Below are positions 30,695 through 38,935 of a stretch of DNA of 38,935 nt, piece after piece. Origin of the DNA: CAYOHG01 sp964465125 (lineage in GTDB: Bacteria; Planctomycetota; Phycisphaerae; UBA1845; Fen-1342); the NCBI GenBank assembly GCA_964465125.1, contig CAYXIO010000035.1, forward strand, positions 1 through 38,935, read 5' to 3'. The position numbers and the translations under genes were made by a program. The notes beneath the pieces are model-generated. The model worked only from the letters and a program-made list of their open reading frames with translations, did not search any database and was not told the DNA's origin. Position 1 is the stretch's first letter; each line of letters begins with the position of its first letter.

Positions 30695-33600
30695 ATGACA
30701 CGCTTGGGCACCTTTCTAACCAGCACGGCGGTCGCGTTGTGCGCCGCCGGGCCGTCGGTTCCGTTGGCCCTCGGCGACAATATCCCCTGGCGGAATCCGG
30801 GGCAGCCGATGGCGAACGCGACGTCCGCGGCGCAGGCCCGCACGCCCGCGGAGCAACTCGCGCAGCTTGCGTCACGGCCGTTTGAGAAGCACCTGGTGGT
30901 CCAGTTCAGCCGGGCGCTGCTGCCGGCCGAGCGCGCCGCGCTCGACGACGCCGGGCTGACGCTGCTCGCCTACGTCGGAAGCCACGCGTACTTCGCCAGC
31001 ACGGACCCGGCGGCGTTGAACGCCGACGCAATCGCCGGCCTCGGCGCGCTGACGGGTGCCGCGCCGATCGATCCGATAACGAAGCTGCACCCGATCCTGA
31101 CGTCGGGCGAAAAGCCGACGTGGGCTGTCGTCGGCTCGATCGACGACGGCAGCGACGTGCTGATCGGCGCGTACATCATGTTCCACCCCGACACGGCGCT
31201 CGACTCCGATGCGATCGCGCTGGTGGAACTGCACGGGGCGGCGGTCATCGACGTGCTCGAATCCGTCAACGGACTGGTCATCGAGCTCCCCCTGAGCGCG
31301 GTGTACGCATTGGCCCAAGAGGATCCGGTGCAGTGGATCGAGCAGGCGCTGCCGCGGATGTCGACCAACAACGCGGAGAACCGCGCGCTCACGCAGGCCG
31401 ACCAGGCGCAAGCCGCACCGTACAGCCTCAACGGCGCCGGCGTCTCGGTGCTGGTGTATGACGGCGGCACCGCCCGCAGCACCCATCAGGACTTCGGCGG
31501 ACGCCTGACCGTGCACGACAGCTCCGGCACGATCTCCCACGCCACGCACGTGTGTGGGACCGTCGGCGGAAGCGGCGCGGCCAGCGGCGGCACCAACCGC
31601 GGCATGGCCCCCGGCGTCACGATCCTGTCGTATGGTTTCGAGTACGACGGCACCGGCACCTTCCTGTACACCAACCCCGGCGACATCGAGACCGACTACG
31701 GCGCCGCGATCGCCCTCGGCGCGGACATTTCCAACAACTCCATCGGCACCAACACGGAGACCAACGGCTTCCCGTGCAGCTATCAGGGCGACTACGGCGT
31801 CACCGACAATGTGATCGACTCGGTCGTGCGCGGCTCGGTCAGCAATGGCGTCCCGTTCCGCGTGGTCTGGGCCGCCGGAAACGAGCGTCAGGGCAGCCGC
31901 TGCGACGTGGAGGGTTACGGCGACTACTACAGCACCGCGCCGCCCGCCGGCGCCAAGAACCACCTCAGCATCGGCGCGGTGAACGCCAACGACGACAGCA
32001 TGACCACGTTCAGCAGTTGGGGACCGACCGATGACGGCCGCATGAAGCCCGACTTCGCGGCGCCCGGCTGCCAGGTCGGCGGCGACAACGGCGTGACGTC
32101 GTGCAACTCCAGCAGCGACACCTCGTACACGGTGTTCTGCGGAACGTCGATGGCCTCGCCGACGACGGCCGGCTGCGCGGCGCTGCTGCTCCAGGATTTC
32201 CGCGCCCAGTTCCCGGGCGAACCCGATCCGCGCAATTCGACGCTCAAGGTGCTCTTCGCCCACAACGCCCAGGACCGCGGCAACGCCGGCCCGGACTACC
32301 AGTTCGGCTACGGCTCGATCCGCGTCAAGAACACCGTCGACTTCCTGCGCACCGGTAACTTCCTCGAGGACAGCACCGACCAGGGCTCGGCGGCCGTGTT
32401 CGTCGTGCAGGTGGACCCCGGCACGCCGCAGCTCAAAATCACCCTGGCCTGGGACGACTACCCCGGCACGCCGAACTCGAACCCCGCGCTGGTGAACGAC
32501 CTCGATCTCGTCGTCCGCGATCCTTCCGGGACGCAGGCGTTCCCGTGGACGCTCAACCCCACCAGCCCGAGCAGCGCCGCGGTCCGCACGCAGCGCAACT
32601 CGCGCGACAACCTCGAGCAGGTGCTCGTGGACAGCCCGGCCGCGGGCACGTGGTCCGTCGAGGTGGTCGGCTTCAACGTCCCGCAGGGGCCGCAGCCGTT
32701 CTCTATCGCCGGAACGCCCAACATCGCCGCGTCCGGCATCCGCATCAGCTTCCCGGGCGGCCTGCCCACGCTGCTCGCGCCCGGCGTTTCGTCCAACTTC
32801 AACGTACAGATCACGGCGGTGACCGAGACGATCGTCCCCGGCTCCCCGACCCTGAACGTGCGCTATGGCGAAAACGTGTACTTCGAGATTCCGCTTCTGT
32901 CGCTGGGCGGCGACCTGTACGAGGCCACGCTCCCGCCGCCCGTGTGCGGCGCCGCGCCCGAGTGGTACGTGAGCGTCGTCGGCGACGAGAGCGGACTGGT
33001 CACAGCGCCCAGCGACGCTCCGGCAAGCGTCTTCTCCGCAGAGGTCGGCGCGGACGTGACCGCGGTGGATGACACGGTCGAAATCGATCTTGGCTGGACG
33101 GTCGGCGCCGCGGGCGACACCGCGACGACCGGCATCTGGAACCGCATGGACCCGCAGGCTACCGCGGCCCAGCCGGAGGACGACCACACGCCGGCGCCCG
33201 GCACAATCTGCTGGGTGACCGACGGCCGCGCCGGCTCCAGCCTCGGTGAGTTCGACGTGGACGGCGGAAAAACGACGCTGACTTCCGCGACCTACGACGC
33301 CACCACGCTCAGCGAACCTTACATCAGCTACTGGCGCTGGTACTCGAACGACACCGGCGGCGCGCCCAACGCCGACGTGTTCACCGTTCAGGTTTCCAAC
33401 AACGCAGGCGGCTCGTGGTCCGCGCTCGAGACCGTCGGACCGTCCGGTCCGGGCACGGCGGGCGGCTGGGTCTTCGCCCAGTTCCGCATCGCCGACGTGA
33501 TCGCCCCGACCAGCCAGATGCGCTTGCGCTTCATCGCCGAGGACGCCAGCACCGGCTCGCTGATCGAGGCCGCGGTCGACGACGTGCAGATCACCGGCCG

Positions 33601-33913
33601 CGAGTGCTCGACCGCGCTGGCCGACTGCAATGGAAACGGGATCGTCGACAGCGATGACATCGCCTCGGGCCGCTCCGAGGACGTCAATGGCAACGGCATC
33701 CCGGATGAGTGCGACCCGACGGACCCGTGCCCCGCTGACTTGACCGGCGACGGGCAGATCGACCTGGACGACCTGTCCGAGCTGCTCGTGAGCTACGGCT
33801 CTTCGATCGGCGACCCGGAGTACAACCCGGACGCTGACTTCGACGACAGCGGCACCATCGACCTGGACGACCTGTCGGCCTTGCTGGTGGTGTTCGGTAC
33901 GTCATGCCCGTAA
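30695..33913 (+). CDS. Exported subtilisin-like serine protease (S8) with C-terminal dockerin-like repeats
   Basis: This 1072-aa secreted protease begins with a signal peptide (about residues 1-27) and a propeptide-like region to about residue 240. The S8 catalytic domain follows, with Asp256 (VYDGG), His285 (HATHVCGT), the oxyanion Asn396 (AAGN) and Ser485 (GTSMASP). The triad is intact, so it should be active. Further on are a proprotein-convertase-like beta domain (about 560-680), several beta-sandwich regions, a short calcium-type segment (NGNGIVDSDDIASG), and finally two dockerin-like repeats (ADLTGDGQIDLDDLSELL and ADFDDSGTIDLDDLSALL). The same C-terminal type occurs on the protein at 12034. 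Ribosome binding site AAGGAG precedes the ATG. It probably digests or processes proteins outside the cell or at its surface; the target is unknown. Confidence 0.9.
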   Translation: MTRLGTFLTSTAVALCAAGPSVPLALGDNIPWRNPGQPMANATSAAQARTPAEQLAQLASRPFEKHLVVQFSRALLPAERAALDDAGLTLLAYVGSHAYFASTDPAALNADAIAGLGALTGAAPIDPITKLHPILTSGEKPTWAVVGSIDDGSDVLIGAYIMFHPDTALDSDAIALVELHGAAVIDVLESVNGLVIELPLSAVYALAQEDPVQWIEQALPRMSTNNAENRALTQADQAQAAPYSLNGAGVSVLVYDGGTARSTHQDFGGRLTVHDSSGTISHATHVCGTVGGSGAASGGTNRGMAPGVTILSYGFEYDGTGTFLYTNPGDIETDYGAAIALGADISNNSIGTNTETNGFPCSYQGDYGVTDNVIDSVVRGSVSNGVPFRVVWAAGNERQGSRCDVEGYGDYYSTAPPAGAKNHLSIGAVNANDDSMTTFSSWGPTDDGRMKPDFAAPGCQVGGDNGVTSCNSSSDTSYTVFCGTSMASPTTAGCAALLLQDFRAQFPGEPDPRNSTLKVLFAHNAQDRGNAGPDYQFGYGSIRVKNTVDFLRTGNFLEDSTDQGSAAVFVVQVDPGTPQLKITLAWDDYPGTPNSNPALVNDLDLVVRDPSGTQAFPWTLNPTSPSSAAVRTQRNSRDNLEQVLVDSPAAGTWSVEVVGFNVPQGPQPFSIAGTPNIAASGIRISFPGGLPTLLAPGVSSNFNVQITAVTETIVPGSPTLNVRYGENVYFEIPLLSLGGDLYEATLPPPVCGAAPEWYVSVVGDESGLVTAPSDAPASVFSAEVGADVTAVDDTVEIDLGWTVGAAGDTATTGIWNRMDPQATAAQPEDDHTPAPGTICWVTDGRAGSSLGEFDVDGGKTTLTSATYDATTLSEPYISYWRWYSNDTGGAPNADVFTVQVSNNAGGSWSALETVGPSGPGTAGGWVFAQFRIADVIAPTSQMRLRFIAEDASTGSLIEAAVDDVQITGRECSTALADCNGNGIVDSDDIASGRSEDVNGNGIPDECDPTDPCPADLTGDGQIDLDDLSELLVSYGSSIGDPEYNPDADFDDSGTIDLDDLSALLVVFGTSCP

Positions 33914-33940
33914 CGGCGTCGAATCCGGTATGACGGCGAT

Positions 33941-33974
33941 CACGGCGCGGGGCGGGCATCCGTCCCGCGCCGTG
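33941..33974 (+). terminator. Terminator-like hairpin after the subtilase gene
   Basis: CACGGCGCGGG (33941-33951) pairs perfectly with CCCGCGCCGTG (33964-33974), an 11-bp stem with a 12-nt loop, 28 bp after the stop codon. Only a poor T-run follows. Confidence 0.45.
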
Positions 33975-34060
33975 TCGTCTTGGCACGCGTGGCTTCAATC
34001 CAGGCCTTGCGGGGAGAGCGGATCGCGAGGGGCCGGCGCCATGCCGAGGAATCCTTCAAT

Positions 34061-34219
34061 CCCGGTCTTGCCGGGAGCACGGGCTTCCAGCCCGCTTTCC
34101 GCCTGTGGCGCCGGTTTTCAACCGGGGAGATTGCCTGTGGCACCGGTTTTCAACCGGTGGAATGGGATAGGCGCTCGTCCGACGCCCCGCCCGCGGGTAG
34201 CAACGGGTATCTTACCCGT
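34061..34219. repeat. Run of five short palindromes with different stems
   Basis: Five short hairpins lie in a row: CCCGG-TCTTG-CCGGG (34061-34075), CGGGCT-TCC-AGCCCG (34080-34094), CCGGTT-TTC-AACCGG (34111-34125), CACCGGTT-TTC-AACCGGTG (34141-34159) and ACGGGTA-TCT-TACCCGT (34203-34219). Arms differ but stay complementary, and four centres are T-Y-Y. Copies three and four share a longer context, GCCTGTGGC before the stem. The centres of copies 2 to 5 are about 31, 32 and 61 bp apart. There is no gene in 33914-34275. Confidence 0.8.
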
Positions 34220-34275
34220 GAATCTGTCACCGTTTCGATCATGCCGCACTTGGATTCGTACACAGAACCGCATGC

Positions 34276-34458
34276 TTACGCCGCAGACGGCGAAAGCATG
34301 CCACACTCGAGTCGCCCGACTCGCCGCCGACGTATGTGCAGCTCGCCGGTCGCCTCGGCGGTGTTCGGGTCAGCGTAGTAGCTGTAGGTCGTGGTCAGCG
34401 AGTCGCCGCCGGCTCGCCGTGCCCAGGTGCGCTGCGCGATAAGAGCCTCAAGCGCCAT
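34276..34458 (-). pseudogene. RHS repeat fragment
   Basis: The minus strand encodes about 60 residues resembling an RHS protein segment: AQRTWARRAGGDSLTTTYSY followed by YADPNTAEATGELHI, compared with the RTWARG-TTTYTYD-TGEL pattern of RHS/YD-repeat proteins. A possible ATG at 34458 exists, but the similarity has no proper N or C terminus and ends at a stop at 34276. It is probably a relic of an RHS gene. A second RHS-like relic lies at 2778-2945. Confidence 0.45.
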
Positions 34459-34521
34459 CGCGCGAGTCCAGCCAGACGATACGCAACGGCACTGGACCCG
34501 CGCGCTTGCGCCTGCGGCTCT

Positions 34522-37086
34522 TCAACGCGGCGCCATCTCCGGCCCAACCGGCGATTCGGCTGGGCGGCTCTGCTCGGCCTGATAGTCCATGCCCATCTCC
34601 GGCGGCTGGCCGTAGTACTCGGGGTGCTGATACTTGCCGCGCTCGGGGCCGGTCTTGTCGCGCTCTACGGGCGCGCCGTACAGGCGAATCCGTAGGTCGT
34701 TGCGCACGGCCTTGACCTCCCAGGAGACCTTCGCGCCCGCCACGCCGCCGGCGATGCGGAACCAGCAGATCGGCGGCGCGTCGCCCGGCTCGGCCTGCTC
34801 GCCGGCCTGGAGCGCCGCTTCGCTGATCTCCTCGGCCACGTGCAGCATCGGCATCGGCGCGCCGACGGCAGTGAGCGTGTACCGCGGGTCCTTGTTGATG
34901 GTGGCGAAGTAATCGGGCAGCTCGATGACCGCCTCGCCGCGCTCGTCCAGCGTGATCTTGCCCGAATAGAAGTTGATGACCTCGGGCGACTCGGCCGCGT
35001 AGTGCAGGAGGTACTTGTTCTCAGGGTCGATGGGGTGATCGATGCGGAAGGGCTTGGTGCCGCTCCCGCCCATGTCGCCGACCGCATAGACGGCGTAGCC
35101 GTTGGTCGCCGTGCTGCAAGATCCGCGTACACCGTACGGGGTGTCACTGGCGCCGAGGGCGCCGGCGTAGCCATAAACGCCGCGCCCGTCCGAGCTGAGG
35201 TTGTACCCGTAGACGCCGTAGGCAAGGCCGCTGCTCGCGCCCGCTGAGCCGAATACCCCGACCCCGGACGTGCTGGCGCTCTCAAACCGTCCGCCGTAGG
35301 TACTGCCGCTGGTGGCCGTGGCGGTGCCGTACACCCCATACCCGGCCGTGCTGGATGTGCCGAAGTATCCCCCGTAAGTGGTGCTGCTGGAGGCGCTGGC
35401 CCAGCCCGTGACGCCGCGCCCGGAAGGGCTCCAGCTCTCGAAGGACCCACCGATCGCGCCGGTGCCGGTCGAACCCGCCTGCCCGAGGACGCCGATGTCG
35501 GATTCGCTGTAGCCCTGCACGCCGAGGGCACCGCCGGCGCCGTAGACGCCGATCCCGCTCGAGGAGGCGCTGGCCAGCCCTTTTACGCCGTACGTGGAAC
35601 CGCTGCTAGCAGTGGCGGTGCCGGAGACGGCGACGGCGGAGGTGCTGCTGGCTTCGAACTTCCCGCCCGCCGTGCCGCCGGAAGCGAAGACCCCGGTGCC
35701 CTGGTTGCTGGCGGTCTCGAAGAATCCCCCGTAGGTCACGCCCGAGATGTTGGTGGCCCTGGCGTAAACGGCGCGCCCAAGTTGGCTGTTGCTCACGAAG
35801 TACCCGCCGTACGTCTCCGTATTGCCCGTGGTAGTCGCGAGGCCGAAGACACCGGTCCCATCGGAGCTGTCACTCTGGCCGTAGACGCCGTACGTGTCGC
35901 CCGACCCGGCGGTGGCGTGCCCAACGGTCCCAACGCCGAACGTGCTGGCACTGATACCGTGGACGCCGTAGGCGAAGCCGGTTGTGGCGTTGGCCGTGCC
36001 GTACACGCCGCGCCCGGACGTGCTGTCGCTGCGGCCGTAGATGCCGTAGGTGGTGCCACTTGAGGTGCTGGCCAGACCGTACACGCCGCGCCCGGACGTG
36101 CTGTCGCTCTGGCCGAATAGGCCGTAGGTCGTTCCGCTCGTCGCGGTCGCGTAGCCGAACGCGCCGTACCCGCCGGTGCTCTGGGTCTGGAAGTACCCGC
36201 CGTAGGGGGCCCCGGTGGCCGCGCTCGCGTAGCCGAACACGCCGCGTCCGCTCGGGCTGGCGGTCCGGCCATAGACGCCATAGGTGGTCCCGCTGGTGGC
36301 CGTCTCCTCACCAAACACGCCGAAGCCGCTCGTACTGTCGCTCTGAAAGTATCCGCCGTAGGTCTCGCCGCTGGCCGCGCCCGCCAACCCGTATACGCCG
36401 ATCCCCTCGGTACTCCCATTCTGGAAGTAGCCGGCGCGGGTCGGCCCGCTGATCGCGCCCGCAAAGCCGACGACGCCCCACCCATCTGTACTGTCGCTCG
36501 CGCCATACACGCCGAACGTGAGGCCGCTGGCCGCGGTAGATCGGCCGTAGACGCCGACTGAGCCGCCGGCAGTGGATGCATTCTCTCCCCTGATGATGTG
36601 CGTCGAGCTGGTGCCCGTCAGCGTGAGGGGGTTGGGGACGGCCTGGAGGAACGCAGTGGAGCTCAGGCCGTCGAGCGCGTCGGCGTTCAGTGCGAACAGT
36701 GCGTTGGGGCCTGCGGTCAACGCCTGTCGGGGATTCAATATCACGAACCCGGTCAGGTTGCCGCAGTTCAGGCCGGTGTCGGCGCGCACCTCGATCTCGA
36801 GGAAGCGTTCCTGCCCGGCGAACTGAGCGCCGAAATCAAGCTCAACGGTGAACAGCCCCTCGATGACCGAGATGTTGTCGGCGCAGACCGGCGAACCTTG
36901 CGGAGCGCCGCCGACCATCGAGTCGTACAGCACGAAGCGCAGATCATACGTCCCGCTGGCTGGACTGCCGCCGTCGTTGAGCCGCCCCTGATAGGTGAAC
37001 GCCGTCCCCAGCGGCGTCTCAGCCGCAGCCGGGGCTACGATGGCCAGCAACACGCTGGCGAAGCAGGATACCCGAAGCTTCATCAT
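34522..37086 (-). CDS. Exported protein of 26-residue Gly/Tyr repeats with conserved C-terminal domain (copy 1)
   Basis: This 854-aa secreted protein starts with a signal peptide (MMKLRVSCFASVLLAIVAPAAAE). A domain of about 120 residues follows (FTYQGRLNDGGSPASGTYDL, VEGLFTVELDFG-like), then a short hinge ending ENASTAGGSVGVYG. A long array of about 20 imperfect repeats follows. In its regular part the unit is 26 residues, for example GRGVYGLASTSSGTTYGIYG plus RSDSTS, and probably forms a beta-solenoid or fibre. The last about 180 residues form a conserved domain with KPFRIDHPIDPENKYLLHYA, ESPEVINFYSG and VSWEVKAVRND; similar C termini occur in other bacterial repeat proteins. It is adjacent to a paralogue 47 bp upstream. 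AGGAGG precedes the start. It is likely a surface or extracellular fibre; function unknown. Confidence 0.83.
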   Translation of the reverse strand: MMKLRVSCFASVLLAIVAPAAAETPLGTAFTYQGRLNDGGSPASGTYDLRFVLYDSMVGGAPQGSPVCADNISVIEGLFTVELDFGAQFAGQERFLEIEVRADTGLNCGNLTGFVILNPRQALTAGPNALFALNADALDGLSSTAFLQAVPNPLTLTGTSSTHIIRGENASTAGGSVGVYGRSTAASGLTFGVYGASDSTDGWGVVGFAGAISGPTRAGYFQNGSTEGIGVYGLAGAASGETYGGYFQSDSTSGFGVFGEETATSGTTYGVYGRTASPSGRGVFGYASAATGAPYGGYFQTQSTGGYGAFGYATATSGTTYGLFGQSDSTSGRGVYGLASTSSGTTYGIYGRSDSTSGRGVYGTANATTGFAYGVHGISASTFGVGTVGHATAGSGDTYGVYGQSDSSDGTGVFGLATTTGNTETYGGYFVSNSQLGRAVYARATNISGVTYGGFFETASNQGTGVFASGGTAGGKFEASSTSAVAVSGTATASSGSTYGVKGLASASSSGIGVYGAGGALGVQGYSESDIGVLGQAGSTGTGAIGGSFESWSPSGRGVTGWASASSSTTYGGYFGTSSTAGYGVYGTATATSGSTYGGRFESASTSGVGVFGSAGASSGLAYGVYGYNLSSDGRGVYGYAGALGASDTPYGVRGSCSTATNGYAVYAVGDMGGSGTKPFRIDHPIDPENKYLLHYAAESPEVINFYSGKITLDERGEAVIELPDYFATINKDPRYTLTAVGAPMPMLHVAEEISEAALQAGEQAEPGDAPPICWFRIAGGVAGAKVSWEVKAVRNDLRIRLYGAPVERDKTGPERGKYQHPEYYGQPPEMGMDYQAEQSRPAESPVGPEMAPR

Positions 37087-37133
37087 GGTCAGCTTCCTCC
37101 TGTGGTTGTGCCCGTCATGTTGGCGAGCCTCAT

Positions 37134-38935
37134 CTACCGTTGTTCACTCTGATCATCGTCGTCACCGGCCTCCGGCAGGGCCGCTTCCGCTTCTCCCTGC
37201 GCTGCGCGCCGGGCTTCCGGGTGGTAGTCCATTCCCATGTCCGGGCCGAGCCCGTAGTACTCGGGGTGCTGATACTTGCCGCGCTCGGGGCCGGTTTTCT
37301 CGCGTTCGACGGGCGCGCCGTGGAGGCGATTGCGCAGGTCGTTGCGCAGGGCCTCGACGCGCCAGGAGACTTTGCCGCCCGGCACGCCGCCTGCGATGCG
37401 GAACGAGCAGGTCGGCGGCGCGTCGCCGGGTTCGGCCTGCTCGCCGGCCGCCAGCGCCGCTTCGCTGATCTCCTCGGCCACGTGGAGCATGGGCATGGGG
37501 GCGCCCATGGCCGTCAGTTGGTAACTCGGCGTCTTATTGATCATGGCGAAGTACTGCGGCAACTCGACCACGGCCTCGCCGGCTCCGTCGAGCACCACGG
37601 TGCCGCGGTAGAAGTTGATGACCTCGGGCGACTCGGTCGAGTAGTGCAGGAGATACTTGTTCTCCGGGTCGAGGGGGTGGTCGATGCGGAAGGGCTTGTC
37701 GCCACTGGCGCCAACGTCGCCCAGAGCATAGACGCCGTATCCGCTTCCGCTCGCGGTTCGCCCGTAGACGCCGTAATTGGTGCCCGTTGTGGCGGTGGCG
37801 TAGCCGTAGAGGCCGCGACCGGTGCTGCTGGCGTTGCGCCCGTCCACACCCGCTACTCCGGAGGTGGTCAAGGCCCAGACCGCGGTGTCGACGCCTGCAA
37901 CGATGCGAGCTCCGCGCCCGCTCGCGTCGTTCTCCACGTACAGAGCATCAGCTCCCGACCCAACAAAATATCCCGCGTAGCCAGTGGAGCTGTTGCTTTC
38001 GCCGTACACGCCGTACGTGGTCCCGGTGGAGGCGCTCGCTACTCCCTTGACGCCGGTACCGGCCGTGCTGCTGCTCTCTCCCTGCACTCCAGTCGCGGCA
38101 CCCGAGTAATGTCCCGTGTGTCCGTGGACACCCGTCCCCGAAGCGGCGTTGGTGTATCCGGCTACACCGGTGCCCCACCCAGCGTCCGACATCGCCTGGC
38201 CGTACACCCCTTCGCCGTCGGGGCTGACGGTCATTCCGAAAACGCCGACTGTTGGGCCCGTATTTGCCATGGCCGTTCCCAGCACCCCAATCCCACTAGT
38301 GCTGCGGTTGCGTCCATAGACGCCGTAGGTCGTTCCGCTGGTCGCCGTCTGCTCGCCAAATACGCCGGTGCCGCCGGTGCTGTCGCTCTGCCCCCATAGG
38401 CCGCAATTGGAGCCGCTGGCGCTGCTGGCCCAGCCGAACGCGCCGATCCCACTTGGGCTCATACTTTGAAAACTCCCGCCGTGAGTGACGCCGCTGATCG
38501 CGCTCGCAAGGCCAAACACTCCGCGGCCAGCCGTGCTGCCGCTCTCGAACCGCCCGCCGTAAGTGGTGCCACTGACCGCCGTCGCCTCGCCGTACACGCC
38601 GTGCCCGGACGTACTCTGGCTCTCGAAGTACCCGCCATAGGTCTCGCCGCTGGCCGCGGTAGATCGGCCGTAGACGCCGACTGACCCGCCGGCAGTGGAT
38701 GCATTCTCTCCCCTGATGATGTGCGTCGAGCTGGTGCCCGTCAGCGTGAGCGGGTTGGGGACAGACTGGAGGAACGCCGTGGAACTCAGGCCGTCGAGCG
38801 CGTCGGCATTGAGCGCGAAGAGCGCGTTTGGAACAGCGGTCAGCGCCTGTCGAGGGCTGAGCGCGATGAACCCGGTCAGGTTGCCGCAGTCCAGGCCCGT
38901 GTCGGCCCGCACGGCGATCTCCAGGAAGCGCTCCT
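37134..38935 (-). CDS. Exported repeat protein paralogue (copy 2, 5' end outside window)
   Basis: This is the C-terminal 600 residues of a paralogue of the protein at 34522. The frame is open to the window edge, so the signal peptide and first domain are outside. The visible part begins in the conserved domain (ERFLEIAVRADTGLDCGNLT), continues through repeats of the same type (GRGVFGLASAISGVTHGGSF and related), and ends with the same C-terminal domain (KPFRIDHPLDPENKYLLHYS, then PEVINFYRG). It ends in DDDDQSEQR, while copy 1 ends in a different tail. It lies upstream of copy 1 on the same strand, 47 bp apart, so the two could be one transcript. DNA of the hinge region (38647-38762) is almost identical to copy 1 (36524-36639). 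Confidence 0.82.
   Translation of the reverse strand, partial: ERFLEIAVRADTGLDCGNLTGFIALSPRQALTAVPNALFALNADALDGLSSTAFLQSVPNPLTLTGTSSTHIIRGENASTAGGSVGVYGRSTAASGETYGGYFESQSTSGHGVYGEATAVSGTTYGGRFESGSTAGRGVFGLASAISGVTHGGSFQSMSPSGIGAFGWASSASGSNCGLWGQSDSTGGTGVFGEQTATSGTTYGVYGRNRSTSGIGVLGTAMANTGPTVGVFGMTVSPDGEGVYGQAMSDAGWGTGVAGYTNAASGTGVHGHTGHYSGAATGVQGESSSTAGTGVKGVASASTGTTYGVYGESNSSTGYAGYFVGSGADALYVENDASGRGARIVAGVDTAVWALTTSGVAGVDGRNASSTGRGLYGYATATTGTNYGVYGRTASGSGYGVYALGDVGASGDKPFRIDHPLDPENKYLLHYSTESPEVINFYRGTVVLDGAGEAVVELPQYFAMINKTPSYQLTAMGAPMPMLHVAEEISEAALAAGEQAEPGDAPPTCSFRIAGGVPGGKVSWRVEALRNDLRNRLHGAPVEREKTGPERGKYQHPEYYGLGPDMGMDYHPEARRAAQGEAEAALPEAGDDDDQSEQR

Noticed and set aside
30872..33187. 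771-codon minus-strand frame over the subtilase gene
   Set aside because: It is antisense to an intact protease with a full catalytic triad; no domain is visible in it.

Overview
The window is GC-rich bacterial chromosome. It most likely comes from a member of the Planctomycetota, possibly a Phycisphaerae-like or uncultured lineage. The evidence for this is a planctomycete-type ECF sigma factor overlapping a kinase-TPR gene, exported proteins ending in dockerin-like pairs, FHA and NHL surface-type proteins, a class III-type PHA synthase locus, and RHS fragments. The taxonomic call is inference; there is no rRNA gene in the window.

Layout. 1-1.1 kb: the 3' end of a large serine recombinase, then tRNA-Glu on the minus strand. 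1.3-4.8 kb: an alanine-aminotransferase-like gene, an RHS-like remnant, tRNA-Val, tandem repeats, and a rhomboid protease with two zinc ribbons. 4.9-8.9 kb: an ECF sigma factor and a Ser/Thr kinase with TPRs that overlap (minus), with a small lipoprotein gene divergent from them. 9.1-9.5 kb: tmRNA (minus). 9.6-13.9 kb: a two-FHA coiled-coil protein, divergent from an exported dockerin-type protein that ends at a strong, probably bidirectional terminator.

14-18.9 kb: a polyhydroxyalkanoate (PHA) storage locus. Phasin, PhaE-like, PhaC and an SDR gene run leftward. The PhaR-type regulator and a PhaB-type acetoacetyl-CoA reductase run rightward. A near-consensus phasin promoter and a 20-bp palindrome that is a good PhaR operator candidate lie between the two arms. 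A large inverted repeat sits between the phasin gene and phaE.

19.1-21.8 kb: rimO and gcvT. 21.9-28.4 kb (minus): a small beta-carbonic-anhydrase-like protein and two paralogous CoA-transferase/GNAT fusions on either side of an NHL-repeat surface protein with a possible C-terminal sorting tail. 28.6-33.9 kb (plus): gatB, then an exported subtilisin-like protease with a dockerin-type C terminus. 33.9-34.5 kb: no intact gene, but a run of short palindromes with differing stems and a second RHS fragment. 34.5-38.9 kb (minus): two tandem paralogous exported proteins built of 26-residue Gly/Tyr repeats with a shared C-terminal domain; the second runs off the window.

I did not find one clearly new multi-gene system. 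The items most worth a second look are the PHA regulatory region, the paired CoA-transferase/GNAT fusions, the tandem repeat proteins, the covarying palindrome run, and a tRNA-Val with C instead of U at position 33. Promoters, operators and terminators were read by eye and are predictions.
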